DNA of 64,000 bases from Dipteronia dyeriana (GCA_032871835.1 CM065298.1:92441891-92505890); one strand, 5' to 3'; positions 47,445-60,149 are shown, counted from the stretch's first letter. Numbers and translations: made by a program. Notes: generated from the sequence alone by a model not told the origin.

Positions 47445-49665
47445 ATGGACTTGAAATCTAACCATACAGCTCCAGTTCTCACTGATCCTGCCCCCATAAG
47501 CAAGTCAAGATTAGGTGTACACTCCAATCTGTTGCCATACTCACACCAAGGGGCTTTCTCTTCAGATTTATTCTTAAATATTCCTAGGAAGAAAACTGGA
47601 ATACTTGACGATGTTCGTGCCTGTTCTTGGTTGGATGCCATGAAAGCTTCGTCTCCCCCACATAGGAAGATGATGAAGGACTCTAATAATGAGCTTGCAC
47701 CAGTTGATTCTGATGCTGCTTACCGTGCCTGGATGGTAATTATTTCTCCCTTTAATTGTACCTGAGAGTTGTTTTGAACAAAGCTTTTAGATAAGTTATT
47801 CATGTAGTTCTTCGAATCTTTCTACTCTGGTTTTTCAGCTTCAGTATCCATCAGCACTGACATCTTTTGAACAAATCATAAATAGCGCACAAGGCAAGAG
47901 AATAGCATTGTTCCTGGATTATGATGGAACTCTTTCTCCGATTGTAGACAACCCTGACTCTGCCTTCATGTCTGATGCTGTAAGGATGGATTCTTAGATT
48001 GAACAATATCTGAACATTTTAGTGAACGATCTCTCTTTTTTCATCATTTCAGTCCCACCATATTTTCATTGACACACTGTACTTTTTCAGATGCGTGCTG
48101 CTGTTAAAAAGGTTGCAAAATATTTCCCTACAGCAATAATTAGTGGTAGAAGCCGTGACAAGGTAACTGGCAAACCTCTTTTAATGAATCTGATATTTTG
48201 GCAACCTTTTTCTTTGCGATTTTCATATCTATGCTGTTCATTGTGGTCTTTGTTATTGACAGTTGTTTTTTTTATTCAGGTTTATGAGTTTATAGGACTA
48301 AAAGAACTGTATTATGCTGGAAGTCATGGAATGGACATCATGAGTCCTGTTAGACAATCTGTATCAGATGACCACCAAAACGATATTAGGTCTACTGACA
48401 AGGAGGTAGTTTGCATAGTTTCTCTCACCCCTCAAATTCCGTCTCTCTTTTCTTCTTCTTCTTTTTTTTTTTCTCATATTAATTATTTTCCTGTACTGCT
48501 TTTTGTTATACTTTCTTCTGACATAGGACAAAGAAGTTAATCTTTTCCAGCCCGCTAGAGAATTTTTACCTATGATCGATGAGGTATGTAAACATCTCTC
48601 CTCTACATGAAAACCACAAATTCCTATTGTATTCCTTAGTCTTCTGATTTATCCACATATTAACAGGTCCTTAAATCCCTTGTGGAGAATACCAAGGATA
48701 TCAAAGGAGTAAAGGTTGAGAATAATAAATTCGTTGCCGCGGTACATTACCGAAATGTAGATGAAAAGGTAAAGGATTTTCTCCAAGCACTGTAGTCTTT
48801 ACTACGTGATTGATTCTCACAGCCACAAGTAGCTTTCTTTAAGCTGTATTAACATCTGCCTGATATTTTCTTTAACTTGTTTCAGTATTGGCAAACAGTT
48901 GCACAACGTGTCCATGATATTATGAAGCTCTACCCACGTTTGCGACTGACTCATGGGCGGAAGGTAATCCTTGGAGCTAAAATGGATACTGATCTGATTT
49001 TCCTTTTCAATCATCAAATTTCAACATTTTCTGCTTGTACTGCATTGATGACTACTGTTTCACTAATTTGTATTCCCCCGATTCCATGGATAGGTTTTAG
49101 AAGTCCGACCTGTGATCAACTGGGATAAAGGGAAAGCTGTCATGTTTCTGCTTGAATCACTGGGTGAGTAATTCTGATTTTTGAATCTTACATGTGGTCT
49201 AAATAGATTGTTATAGGATTTGCGAATAGTCGAATTGAGGTTATCACTTTCAAGTTGTATCCTTTACCAAAGCTGAAAACGATATTCTTTCAGGGCTAAG
49301 TAATTGCAATGATGTGCTCCCAATTTATGTCGGAGATGACCGGACAGATGAAGATGCATTCAAGGTAATATATAGGTTATTATATTATTCCTATTTTAGG
49401 GGATGCATAGTAATTAATTATCTAACGACTCAACTTAATGGGGTTGTAACAGGTTTTAAGAGAGGGAAACTGCGGTTATGGCATTTTGGTTTCAGCTGTG
49501 CCCAAGGAGAGCAAAGCATTTTTCTCCCTCAGGGATACATCAGAGGTACATATTCTTTTTCCAGTTTCTTGGTTGTTCTTGCTATTGACAAAGTTACCTT
49601 TGTCGATCTAGGTGATGGAGTTTCTCAAATATTTTGTGATGTGGAAGCAGTCAAGTGCCCTATGA
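47445..49665 (+). CDS. TPP: Trehalose-6-phosphate phosphatase (11 exons, 384 aa)
   Basis: The enzyme dephosphorylates trehalose-6-phosphate to trehalose and so controls the T6P sugar signal. Exons are 47445-47735, 47839-47979, 48091-48162, 48280-48405, 48527-48583, 48667-48768, 48886-48963, 49094-49163, 49294-49364, 49453-49545 and 49612-49665. All borders are GT..AG. Only the 49163/49294 junction splits a codon. The haloacid-dehalogenase motifs are complete: [10 protein letters not shown] with nucleophile D124 and D126, SGRSRDK at 162-168, the GSHGMDI cap segment, the DKGKA lysine region near 300-304, and GDDRTDED with acidic residues at 327-333. Length agrees with the plant family (about 370-390). 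The N-terminus ([15 protein letters not shown], then [10 protein letters not shown] and WLDAM) is family-typical. The subgroup (TPPA or TPPF/G type) is not settled. The gene appears intact. Confidence 0.95.
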
Positions 49666-50290
49666 AATATTATTACGTATAATAATATACACGGAAGAGG
49701 CAAATACTACATATATATAAGGACCTCCATCAGAGGACAATAGCAACTCTGGATGGCTCATACCAAACTGTTTCTTCTGCTTCTTCAAAGCTTCTTGCCT
49801 TTTTTGTAAATTCCTCCTGCCTTGACTAAAATCTTTGCTTTTTAGCCTTTTATACTCTTCTCATTCTTTTCTCATCACCCTTTTAGCCTTCAGATTTGGT
49901 CAATACCACCACCACCCTCCATATTGGAAGAGTATATTATTATTATTATTATTATTATCATTATTATTACTATGATTATGATTCTTTTGATTATAGAATT
50001 GCATGATGTGTATAAAAGCTAGCACGCTTTTCTCCTAGCTGGTGTTTTATGTATTTCTCCATCTTATCCTAAATCGGCAAATGTCCGATTTTTGACCTAT
50101 TTGTATCGGTACGATTTGATCGTTGTAATCAAATTTTTTTTTCTTATCGTAAAAATCTTGCTCTTCCCGAGCAGTGTCAATGGTACTGGTTAGTGAAGCT
50201 TATGTTCATATTGTTTGGTTCTTGCCATCTTGGAATGATATGAATGAATAAATGTTCTATGTGCTTGTGGGAATTTTCGGTCAACCAAAA
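49666..50290 (+). other. 3' UTR and downstream region of the TPP gene
   Basis: A T-rich trailer carries an (ATT)n microsatellite (49937-49970) and an AATAAA-type signal in GAATGAATAAATGTTC (about 50240-50255), followed by GT-rich sequence. The transcript end is probably near 50270. No gene is present. Confidence 0.5.
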
Positions 50291-51063
50291 CCAGTTTACA
50301 ATCACATGTTTTGCTAGTTGTACACTTGTACCATCTTTTTTTTTTTAAAAAGGTCTAACACTGAAAGAGTTCAGGGATCTGTCAATATATGGACGATTTG
50401 AATATCTATTTCGCATATCAACTTCTACAACATTGAATAGAAAGAGTTGAGATCTATCGAGATCAAATATTGTATGTGTGATCAGGATATTTATTTTATA
50501 ACCGGATGATAATGTCAAACAGAAAATTTTCTGAACATATTGTAAAATGCACGAATAGCCCCATCATTGACGGATTAGGAGATATGTACACCCCCGTTTT
50601 GTTCCATGAGAAGATTGGCAATTGTTGGTTTTAAAGTCTGATTTATTGGTTCACAATCACCCTTATTGATTGTGGATTGGCCTTAGTTTGGAATATAAGT
50701 GGCCAAGAACACAACAGCCTGGACGACTCGACCGATATCATTGTCACTATAAACCTGACCATTTTGATGGTAACTTGAGATCGTTCATTGTCTCTCTCAT
50801 GTGCCAAGAGGGTCGCATGGCTCGACCCTGATCCGACTCAAACCCTCAACTTGAATGCTCAGTTAATGGCAATTATCAGTTTAGAAATGTCGTATTCAGG
50901 GAGTAATAAAATTTTAAAGTCTTTTATTTTGTTCATTTTTATTGTGGAAACCAGATTTTTATTTTTTATTTTTGCGGATATAATAGGGCTCCTCTTAAAT
51001 TTGAGATCAGCCATTATACTGATTCCTGACAATGATTGAAGAAGAATGTTTGGTGGTGAAATC
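50291..51063. other. Intergenic, nothing recognised
   Basis: No credible gene, RNA or repeat was found. The plus frame at 50788-51039 and minus frame at 50859-51074 overlap each other and have no family features. Confidence 0.6.
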
Positions 51064-52130
51064 ACTAAGGTCACGTTTGGTTACTACAGTGGAATGGTAA
51101 TAGAAATAAGAATAAGAATGGAAAGGAAAAGAAAACTGAATTTTTTTGTTGGTTAGAACTTTAGAATTAGTTTCTAAATCAGTATTATTTTGTTTGGTTA
51201 ACAACCAAATAGAATGAAGTTAATTGTATTTTGAATAAAATATCCTTGATTATAAAACATTTATAATAATATAATATATTATGAATAAAAAAAAATATAA
51301 AAGTATATATTATATATATTATTATAATATATAATATAATATAATATAATAATATATTGGAAATAAGGGTGTTTTTGGATAGAGTTGGGGCATATAAGGA
51401 TAATTTAAGAATACCAATTTTAATTTGAAATTTAAAAGGGTTTTCTATTGGTTTTTTTTTGTGGAAAACTCATTTTACCAGAATGGTGGAAACATCATTC
51501 CCTTGGAATTCCCTTTCCAATACATATTAGCAAATCAAACATCAAAAATAACCTCATTCCATTCTTTTCTATTCCATTCTATGGTGGCGTTTGGTTACCA
51601 TGGTGGAATGGTAATCAGAATGAGAATTAAAATGTAAAAAAATAGAAAACCGATATCTTTGTTTGGTTGTAACTTTAGAATCAGTATTATTTCGTTTGGT
51701 TAACAACTAAATTGAATGAAATTAACTGTATTTTAATTAAAATACTCATAACTACAAAACATTTACTAATATTATATATATTATATTATATATTAATATA
51801 TATATATATATATATATATTATATCTTTTAATACTATAAAATATATTAATATTATTGTATATATTATCAAATATATAACAATATATTATTTTTGGAAAGA
51901 CGAGTATTTTTGGAATAGAGCTAGGGCATAAGAGAGTATTTATAGAATACCAATTTTAGTTTGGAATTGAAACGAACATTCCATTGGTTTTTGGAAAGAA
52001 GCTTATTCCACCAAAATGGTCGAATCAACATTCCAATGGAATCCCCGTTCCATTCCATTTTAACAAACCAAACATGAGGAATGATTTTCATTCTATTTCA
52101 TTTAAATCCACCAAACCAAACATTACATAA
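51064..52130. mobile_element. Two tandem copies of a MITE (hAT-like)
   Basis: Copy 1 starts GGTCACGTTTGGTTAC (51068) and copy 2 GGTGGCGTTTGGTTAC (51583). Both continue GTGGAATGGTAAT and share an AT-rich core of ATATTA repeats. Both also share AATACCAATTTTA, then TTTGGAAA..CTTATTCCA or CTCATTTTACCA, and a right end with CATTCCATTC and a CAAAC(C)AAACAT-like terminus. They are about 515 and 545 bp, head to tail, with no coding capacity. Confidence 0.75.
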
Positions 52131-52473
52131 GTATCTATCGGTCACTACGTCAAATGACTCAAATCTTTTAACCTTACTATGATTATTTATTCAAAGGCAC
52201 TAGAGATTGACGGTTCTCACGGACGTGCCTAATGGGTCCAGCTAATCGGGATGGTCGGTGGCCGTCTAGACACGTATTTTTGAACACTGTAATCCTCTAC
52301 TGTAAGGCCGAGTTTGATTATTTAGGCCTTGAGCCTCCATGGGCTGAACTTGCAAGTCAGGCTGGGTTCTAAGAATGAAAAGAAAATTTTATCGACATTA
52401 CACAAATGTCTATGTTTTTGTCCCCCATTAATGTTATATTAATATCTTTTTCTTTAAGAAAGAAAAAATTGTT
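52131..52473. other. Intergenic with a repeat terminus
   Basis: The segment 52250-52300 (GGCCGTCTAGACACG..TTTTTGAACACTG) is a repeat end similar in reverse to 41995-42045. Otherwise no feature was seen. Confidence 0.45.
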
Positions 52474-52604
52474 AACAGTGTTGTAAACGTGGTTTCCCAC
52501 CACAGAGCCAAATGGGTTGATAATTGTGGTACACTTATTGTACACATATCATCTTGAGAATAATGATACCATGCATATGTGTAAATTGCAATAAAATGTG
52601 GCTG

Positions 52605-53560
52605 TCATAAGCATTAGTCACGTACATGCCACACATCCAAACATTTGGTTGAGCTTGATCAAGCATCAATCAAAGGAAAGGAAAAGGGGAAGAATCCTGA
52701 AACCAACTTCTTAGAGGATTCAGATTTTATGGATATTGCCCAGTTTAATGTTTCTGATTTTCTAAATGATCCAAATGACAATTTGGCCACTTCAATTGGT
52801 GATGGAAATATCCATACCAATTAAGTACTATTTGTAATATTTTTGTTAGCATATGAAATGCTTATGTAAATATTCCTTATAATTATATACTTTTGATCAC
52901 TCCATCTAATATGCATTTTATTTTTTATTTGTGAAGCACAATAAATATGTCTCTAAATGATAAATTGAATAATATTGAAAAGCAAAGTACATGAGATATA
53001 TGTTTAGCCGATAGTGCAACAACATATACGATTTTACGGAATCAGAAATACAATCTGAATTTAACTTTGCTTAAGGCAAATGTTAATACAATATCAGGTC
53101 CAGCAGATCTGATAAAAGGCTACAGTAGAGCCATGATATTGTTACAAAATAATACTAAGATATGTATCAATGATGATTTATATTCAAGTAGATCTAGAAG
53201 AAATCTACTATGTTCAAGGATATACGATATAATGGATTTCACATAGAAACCATAAATGATAAGAATATCGAATATTTGTGTATTACTTCCCATAATTTAG
53301 GCTAGAAACTCATTTTGGAAAAACTACGTGCTTTGTCATATGGATTATATTACACTCTTATGAGAGGTGTAGAAGTTTATACAGTTATGAACCAGAAGTT
53401 CTCAGACCTAAAAATATTTATGCTCTGGCATGACCGTCTTGGTCACCTGGGATCCATAATGATGTGAAGAATCATTAAAAATCTCATGGGCATCCATTAA
53501 AGAATCAGAAGATTCTTTTATCTCATGAAAATTTATGTACTGCATGTTCACAAGGGAAAT
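52605..53560 (+). pseudogene. Copia gag end, protease and pre-integrase remnants
   Basis: The basic stretch KGKEKGKNPE near 52670 is gag-end-like. The protease signature appears as CLADSATTYTIL at about 53003-53038 (family: D-S-A/G-T/A). The GAG-pre-integrase motif LMFWHDRLGHLGS-like lies at about 53415-53455. Stops and shifts are frequent. No zinc knuckle is left before the protease. Confidence 0.65.
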
Positions 53561-53587
53561 TAGTAATAAAACAATCTCAATCTAAGG

Positions 53588-54436
53588 TTGGCTTTGAATC
53601 CCCATCATTCCTACAAAGGATTCAAGGGGACATGTGGGCCTATTCATCCACCAAGTGGACCGTTCCGACATTTTATGGTCCTAATTGATGCATCCATCAG
53701 ATGTTCATATTTTTGTTTATTATCAACACGTAATGTTGTTTTTGCAAGATTACTTGCACGGATTATCAGGTTTCGGACACATTTTCTCAATCATCCGATT
53801 AAGTCAATACGTCTTGATAATGCTGGTGAATTTACTTCCAAGACATTTGATGAATATTGCAGATCAGTTGGGATTGATGTTGAACATCCAGTTCCAAATG
53901 TTCATACTCAGAATGGATTAGTAGAGTCGCTTATCAAGCGCCTCTAGGTAAATGCAAGAACTTTATTATTGCGAACACAATTACCAATTTCTGTTTATGG
54001 ACATGCTATTTTACATGTTGCTGCATTAATTCGTCTTCGTCCCACTGTTTATCATCAATATTCACTTGTACAACTTGTATTTGACCATCAACCAGATATT
54101 TCTCATCTGCATACTTTTGGTTATGCAGTATATGTCCCAATTGCACCTACACATAGAATTAAAATGGGACCCCAACGACGTTTGGGAATATATGTGGGTG
54201 TAGATTCACCATCAATTATTAGATATCTGGAACCTTTAACTAGTGATCTTTTTACTGTACGATTTGCTGATTGTCATTTTGATGAGGGAAATTTTCCATC
54301 ATTAGGAAAAACTTCTCTTGAAGGGAAGTGTGAACTTTTTTGGAAAGTCCATAGTCTAATTCATCTTGACCTATACACATATCAATATGAGAATGAAGTC
54401 TGTAAGATAGTTCATCTTCAAACAATAGCAAATTAG
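53588..54436 (+). pseudogene. Copia integrase remnant
   Basis: Frame 53588-53947 contains GPIHPPSGPFRHFMVLIDA and IRLDNAGEFTSKTFDEYC, then VPNVHTQNGLVESLIKRL. These are the copia integrase core with its catalytic Asp and Glu surroundings. A stop at 53945-53947 interrupts it. The C-terminal part is at 53969-54436 (LQLVFDHQPDISHLHTFGYAVYV in part, GPQRRLGIYVG). Confidence 0.85.
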
Positions 54437-54508
54437 TTACCAGATGCATTTACCGATGCTACTAGGGTAACAAAATCATACATCCCAGATGTTAATGTAC
54501 CAGCACAG

Positions 54509-55948
54509 GTGTTTGTTCTAGAAGAACGATCTAAACAAATGATAGCAAAAGAATCATCTATTGCACGCCAGAAGCGTGGTAGGCCACTCGGTTCGAAAAA
54601 TATTGTTCCTCGAAAAAGGAAAAGAAATTACCAGGATCATGTTCTTGAGATTATAAATAAATCCACTTTTTCAAAATCGACTCCACAAAAGTTAGATGTC
54701 CCTGAAAGAACACAAGTCACTAAAGTGACAGAAACCCCTACAGGGGAAGGAATCCCTAAAAAGATTCAAGAACATAGAAATGAGGAAATTTCTATAAATT
54801 ATACAAGAGAAATGTGGAATCGTGAGGAAACAATCATCGATGATATATTTTCATATACAGTGGCCACTGAAATTATAAATGATGATTATGAGCCTTACGG
54901 TGTTGATAATTGTAGGCAAAGGTCTGATTGGTCTAAATGGAAAGAAGCAATTCAAATTGAATTGAATTCATTAGCCAAACGTAAAGTATTTGGATCAATA
55001 ATCCAAACGTAAAGTATTTGGATCAATAATCCAAACGCCTGAAGACATCAAATTCGTTGGATACAAATGGGTCTTTATATGGAAACGTAATGAGAAAAAC
55101 GAGGTTGTGAGATATAAGGCACGACTCGTAGCATAAGGTTTCTCATAGAGACCTGATATTGATTTTAATGAGACATACTCACCAGTTATGGATACAATTA
55201 CGTTTCGTTTTCTGATAAGTTTGACTGTCTTGCAAAAACTTGAAATGCGTCTTATGGACATAGTAACTGCTTATCTATATAGCTCACTCGATTAAGATAT
55301 TTATATGAAAATTCCCGAAGGATTTAGAATGCCGAAAGCATACAACTCGAGACCTCGCAATTTATACTCAATTAAATTACAAAGGTCCTTGTATAGATTA
55401 AAACAATCTGGACGTATGTGGTATAACCGCCTCAGTGAATATCTGATTAAAGAATGATATATTAATAATCCTATATGCCCATGTGTATTTATAAAGAAAT
55501 CAGAATTTGGTTTGCTATCATAGCAGTTTATGTTGATGATATGAATTTAATTGGAACTCCAGAAGAGCTCCTAAAAACTGTTGAATATTTGAAAAAGGAA
55601 TTCGAGATGAAAGACCTGGGAAAGACAAAATATTGTCTCGGTGTAGAGATTGAACATAAATCAAATGGAATACTTATCCATCGATCAACATATGTTGAAA
55701 AGATTCTGAAAAGATTTCACATGGATAATGCTCACCCATTGAGTATTCCTATGGTTGTTAGAACTCTTGATCCTAAGAAAGATCTATTCCAACCACTTGA
55801 AGATGGTGAAAAGATACTTGGTCCTGAAGTAGCATATCTTAATGCAATCGGTGCTTTGTTGTATCTGGCTCAATGTACTAGACCAGACATTGCATTTTCA
55901 GTAAATTTGCTTGCTAGATTTAGTTCAGCCCCAACTCGAAGGCATTGA
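54509..55948 (+). pseudogene. Copia reverse transcriptase remnant
   Basis: The linker with QKRGRPLGSKN is at 54569-54601, and the RT N-terminus begins near 54920 (DWSKWKEAIQIELNSL). A 19-24 bp duplication (TAAAGTATTTGGATCAATAA repeated at 54982 and 55011) breaks the frame. Next come YKARLVA, DIVTAYLYSSLD and SLYRLKQSGRMWY at 55070-55440 with stops, and then a long frame 55475-55948 with the catalytic YVDDMNLIGT, KDLGKTKYCLGVEIE and LLYLAQCTRPDIAFSV. Confidence 0.88.
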
Positions 55949-55984
55949 AATAGGATTAAACATCTTTTACGTTACCTTCGTGGC

Positions 55985-56520
55985 ATGAAAGATTTAGGAT
56001 TATTTTATTCGAAATCTGACAATTTTTCAGGTTTAATTGGTTATGCTGATGCCGGATATCTGTCTGATCCCCATAAAGCTTGTTCACAAACGGGATACGT
56101 TTTTACATATAATGACACAACAATCTCCTGGAGTTCCATAAAGCAAACTATTATTGCTACATCCTCTAATCATTCAGAGATCCTTGCACTTCATGAAACA
56201 AGTCGAGAATGTGTTTGGCTAAGGTCAATTATTCATCATATTCAAAAGACATGAATTCTCATTATCTACAGAAATGCCAACACCAATATTTGAAGATAAT
56301 ACGGCTTGTATTGCTCAAGTTAGAGGATGATATATCAAATGAGATAGAACCAAACATATTTCTCCTAAATTCTTCTATACTTATGAACTTCAGTAGAACC
56401 GACAAATCGATGTTAAACAAATTCTGTATATAGATAATCTTGCAGATTTGTTTACCAAGACATTGCCTACATCAACTTTTGAGAAACTAGTATATAGAAT
56501 TGGCATGTGTTGACTCTGTA
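55985..56520 (+). pseudogene. Copia RNase H remnant
   Basis: The frame 55985-56254 has GYADAGYLSDPHKACSQTGYVF, ISWSSIKQT and the E-rich NHSEILALHE motif. Beyond 56254 the reading is shifted. An FVYQDIAYINF-like tail appears near 56447-56480. It is the C-terminal part of the same element. Confidence 0.85.
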
Positions 56521-57092
56521 AATTAGAGGATTGATACTGAAGTTTTGTTCAGGGGGAGCACTTGATCAAGGGGGAGTAAAATTTAAATGGACATACTATA
56601 CTCTTTTTACTTTACCGGATTTTATCCCACTGGATTTTACCAGAAAGGTTTTAATGAGGCAGTTCTGAACACGTCCAATATAACTTGATCTAAAAGATTA
56701 TTGTATATATTTTACTAAGGTTTTTATCCCACTGGATTTTTCCTAGCAAATTAAATATAAGTGGTGGAAATCCAAGAGGAGTGTTGTAAACGTGGCTTCC
56801 CACCACAAAACCAAATGGGTTGATAATTGTTGTACACCTATTGTACATATGTCATCTTGAGAATAATGATGCGATGCATATTTGTAAATTGTAATAAACC
56901 CCCCATCTTTAATTACCTATGAAAAGGTCATTCATTGTAATATTAAAAGATACTAGAAATCAATACAAAAAGGTATATACTGATATCTCACCTCTTTCTC
57001 TCTTGCCTTCTTTCTTTTGTTTATTTATTATTTTATATATTATTAATACATATTTCTTTATCTTTTATTTCAATTTAATTTATAACAAACAG

Positions 57093-57414
57093 TTATTTGA
57101 TTTAATCATAAAATTGGTGCCTTGGTGGGATGCAAATAACACGCCCGCATACAAAAGGGGATATAGCCATATAGGTTCCCTATAGTTACTAGATTAGCTG
57201 TTACTTGTTAGTTTAGATTTTAATTAAATAATCTATAAAATTTAAAGATTTCAATATTTAAAAGAAATAAAAAGTAAAAGAAAATAACTCTATCACATAA
57301 TTACCCTTAGAAGAAGTTGTGAATAATTTTAAAACCCAAAAGATTAGTCTATTAAGTTGTGACATCTATTATCATCGATTCATTGAATCAATCTCATTCC
57401 GTCCAATATTAAAG
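57093..57414. other. Short spacer between two copia elements
   Basis: AT-rich sequence with no gene. It is the old target locus for both neighbouring insertions. Confidence 0.5.
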
Positions 57415-57929
57415 TATTGTGTTGGAAAATTCCATCATATGGGGCCACATGTGAACATTAAATGTGTTGTGCTATCTTTTGGTTAAGCCTAAATTAAAGA
57501 GATCTAATTAAGATTTAAAGTATTAAGGCTTAAGGGTATAATTGTCATGGAATTAATATGTAGATACCAGAGTGCTATTTCTAATTTGTTGAGGGGCCGA
57601 ATTAGAAATAGCCAACATATAATAATTTGATTATTATATATATTTAGGGTTATGGTCCCCAAATTACACGATACTTTAGGTTTCTCTGTATCCCATCAAC
57701 ATAGCAAATAGAACACAGTAAGGTTCATAGAGGTCGTGATAATTTGGAAGATCACAACCCGTTCACAAATGGATTCAGGTACGCTTCCGCTTTCTATATT
57801 TAATTATTTTCTCTTGAATTGATATGGGTTATGTTATATAGTTGAAGATTTGATTAAGTATGTATAGAAACATGTTTAGGTTAAACATCTGGATTATTTT
57901 TGTGCCTAAGCATGTTATAGTTCTGTGTG

Positions 57930-59400
57930 CCGTCGTTCGCTGCTCCGCTGTGCGTCGTTGCCTTCAGGCGAAGACGTGGTGGGCTTTAGGGCGGTTAACG
58001 GCGAAGAATCAGGTTTTCAGTTGTTTTTTGTGTTAGGCCCTTCTTTTGAAAATTTGAAATTTTTGAGGGACTGTTTTGCAATTTATATGGGCCATTATGT
58101 GATTTTGATAAAGTGTCGGGGTTAGTTTATAATTTCCAAAACTTAGAGGGCCTATATGCAATTACGAAAGAGTTTTGGGGCAGATTTATAATTATTAAAA
58201 ATTTACGGGGTCAATTTGTAATTTTCAAAAGGTTTGGGCCAAATTTTTATTATGAAAACTTGAGGGGCTTTGCTATAATTTTACAAAATAAGGGACACTT
58301 TCATAATTTTGATAAAATAAAATAAATTTTTATTTATTTTCATTTTATTATTAGGATCAACTTAAATTCAAATATTTGGTGGTATACCTTTTATGGTTAA
58401 ATAAAGTAGTCCATCATTCTAAATGGGTTAATTGAAACAAGATGTCACCAAAGTGACCTCTCCTGTGTAGATTGTTCATGAGGGATGTTGGATGTTCGTG
58501 TGTGTGTAAATTCATACGGGTATTAGCCGACCCAAAGGAAGGTTAATACTTGGCCGAATTGTACACACTTATGTGGTGGTAAACATGTGACGATTATAAG
58601 GTTTTATGTGTGAATAATAAGTCGATTCAAAGATAGATTTATTATTTAACATAAATTATTGTCAATGTTTGATCACTACTAAAAGAGTACCACGTGTGTG
58701 TATATAAATTCATGAGGGTATTGGCCGGCTCAAAGGAAGGTTAATACTTGGTCGAATTGTACACATATCTATGGTGGTAAACATGTGATGATTATAAGGT
58801 TTTACATGTGAATAATAAGTCGATCCAAAGATAGATTTATTATTTAATATAAATTATTGTCAATGTTTGATCACTAAAACAAGAATACCACTTACAATTA
58901 ATATTAGTCTAAATACTTGATATTAATGTTGTACTGGGTATCTTAAGATGTGACCGACCATTATTTGGTATATCTTTTATGGTTAAATAAATTGGTCTAT
59001 CATTCTAAATGGGCTAATTGAAGCAAGATGTCTCCAAAGTGACCTCTCTTGTGTAGATTATTCATGAGGGATGTTGGATGTTTGTGTGTGTGTAAATTCA
59101 TGCGAGTATTAGTCGGCCCAAAGGAAGGTTAATACTTGGCCGAATTACACACACACCTGTGGTGATAAATATGTGACGATTGTAAGGTTTGACATGTGAA
59201 TAATAAGTTGATCCAAATATATATTTATTATTTGACATTAATTATCGTCAATGTTTGATCGCTACAACAAGAGTACCACTTACAATTAATATTACTGTCC
59301 AAAGACTTGATATTAATGTTGTGCTAGGTATCTTGAGATGAGACTTACCATTATTTGAATTTGTTGATTATTATATTTGGTTATTAACGTGAGCATGTTT
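57930..59400 (+). repeat. Repetitive leader of the copia element
   Basis: Two kinds of repeat lie between LTR and gag. At 58030-58320 there are degenerate units of about 45 bp around TTTATAATTTTCAAAA..GAGGGGC. At 58374-59357 there are long units. Unit A (58374-58691) is followed by a 5'-truncated unit B (58692-58971) that aligns to A from about 58499. A fuller unit C (58972-59357) follows. Shared marks are TATGGTTAAATAAA, GGAAGGTTAATACTTGG, AATAATAAGT and GTCAATGTTTGATC. No conserved protein is encoded. Confidence 0.85.
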
Positions 59401-59424
59401 GTGTGTTTGTTTGTTTTGTTCTCT

Positions 59425-60125
59425 TTCAAGCTAATGTTTTACTATATATGCTAATACCAACTATATACCCATGCTTAATGGGATCAACTTTAAGGATTTG
59501 GAAGGAGAACATACTCATTGTTCTCGGCTGTATGGAATTGGACCTTGCATTTGGGGTTGAGCAACATGTTTCTCTTACGGATGCAAGTTCTCCTGATAAT
59601 AGGAAGAACTTTGAGAAGTGAGATTGTTCAAATCGTAAGAGTCTTATGATCATCAAGCGCGGCATTCCAGAGGCATTTAGGGGTGCAGTATCTGAAAAGA
59701 TAATCAAAGCCAAGGAGTTCCTAGCCGAAATTGAAAAGCTTTTTGTTAAAAAAACGATAAGGTAGAAACAAGCACGCATTTGCAAAGCTTGATTTCTATG
59801 AAGTACAAAGGCAAATGGAACATTAAGGAGTACATTATGGAAATGTCTCATATTGCTTCTAAGCTTAAGGCACTGAAGCTCGAGCTGTTTGACGACTTGC
59901 TCGTGCATTTGGTATTAATATAACTTCCTGCACAATACAATTAGTTTAAGTCAGTTACAACTGTCAAAAGGAGAAATGGACTCTTAATGAGCTCATTTCT
60001 TACTGTGTGCAAGAGGAAGAGAGACTGAAGCGAGACAGGACCAAAAGTGCTCATTTGGCTAGCACCTATAAGGTTAAGGGAAAATAGAGGAAGAATAATG
60101 AAGCTGCTAAACACCTTATGAGCTT
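59425..60125 (+). pseudogene. Copia gag remnant
   Basis: The gag N-terminal pattern (MLNG..NFK..WKENILIVLGCMELDLAF) begins near 59470, in the frame 59403-59621. Decayed gag continues to about 60090 with AFRGAVSEKIIKAKEFLAEIEKLF-like residues near 59670-59745. In-frame stops and shifts are many. The nucleocapsid zinc knuckle was not found. Confidence 0.7.
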
Positions 60126-60149
60126 TGGACAAGCATAAAAGCCTAATCT

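Larger units (their letters stand above)
52474..57092 (+). mobile_element. Ty1/copia element with target duplication AACAG (whole span)
   Basis: The element spans 52479-57087 and is flanked by AACAG at 52474-52478 and 57088-57092. The 5' LTR survives only as 52479-52597 of about 306 bp and is joined directly to gag C-terminal sequence. The 3' LTR (56782-57087, TGTTGTAAACG..TATAACA) is complete. The purine tract AAGAGGAG precedes it, with further GGGGGAG runs at 56552 and 56571. Multiple stops mean no intact protein. Confidence 0.85.

Noticed and set aside
58374..59357. CRISPR-like regular repeats
   Set aside because: Units are 280-390 bp, contiguous and diverged, with no spacers. They are tandem leader repeats of a plant retrotransposon.
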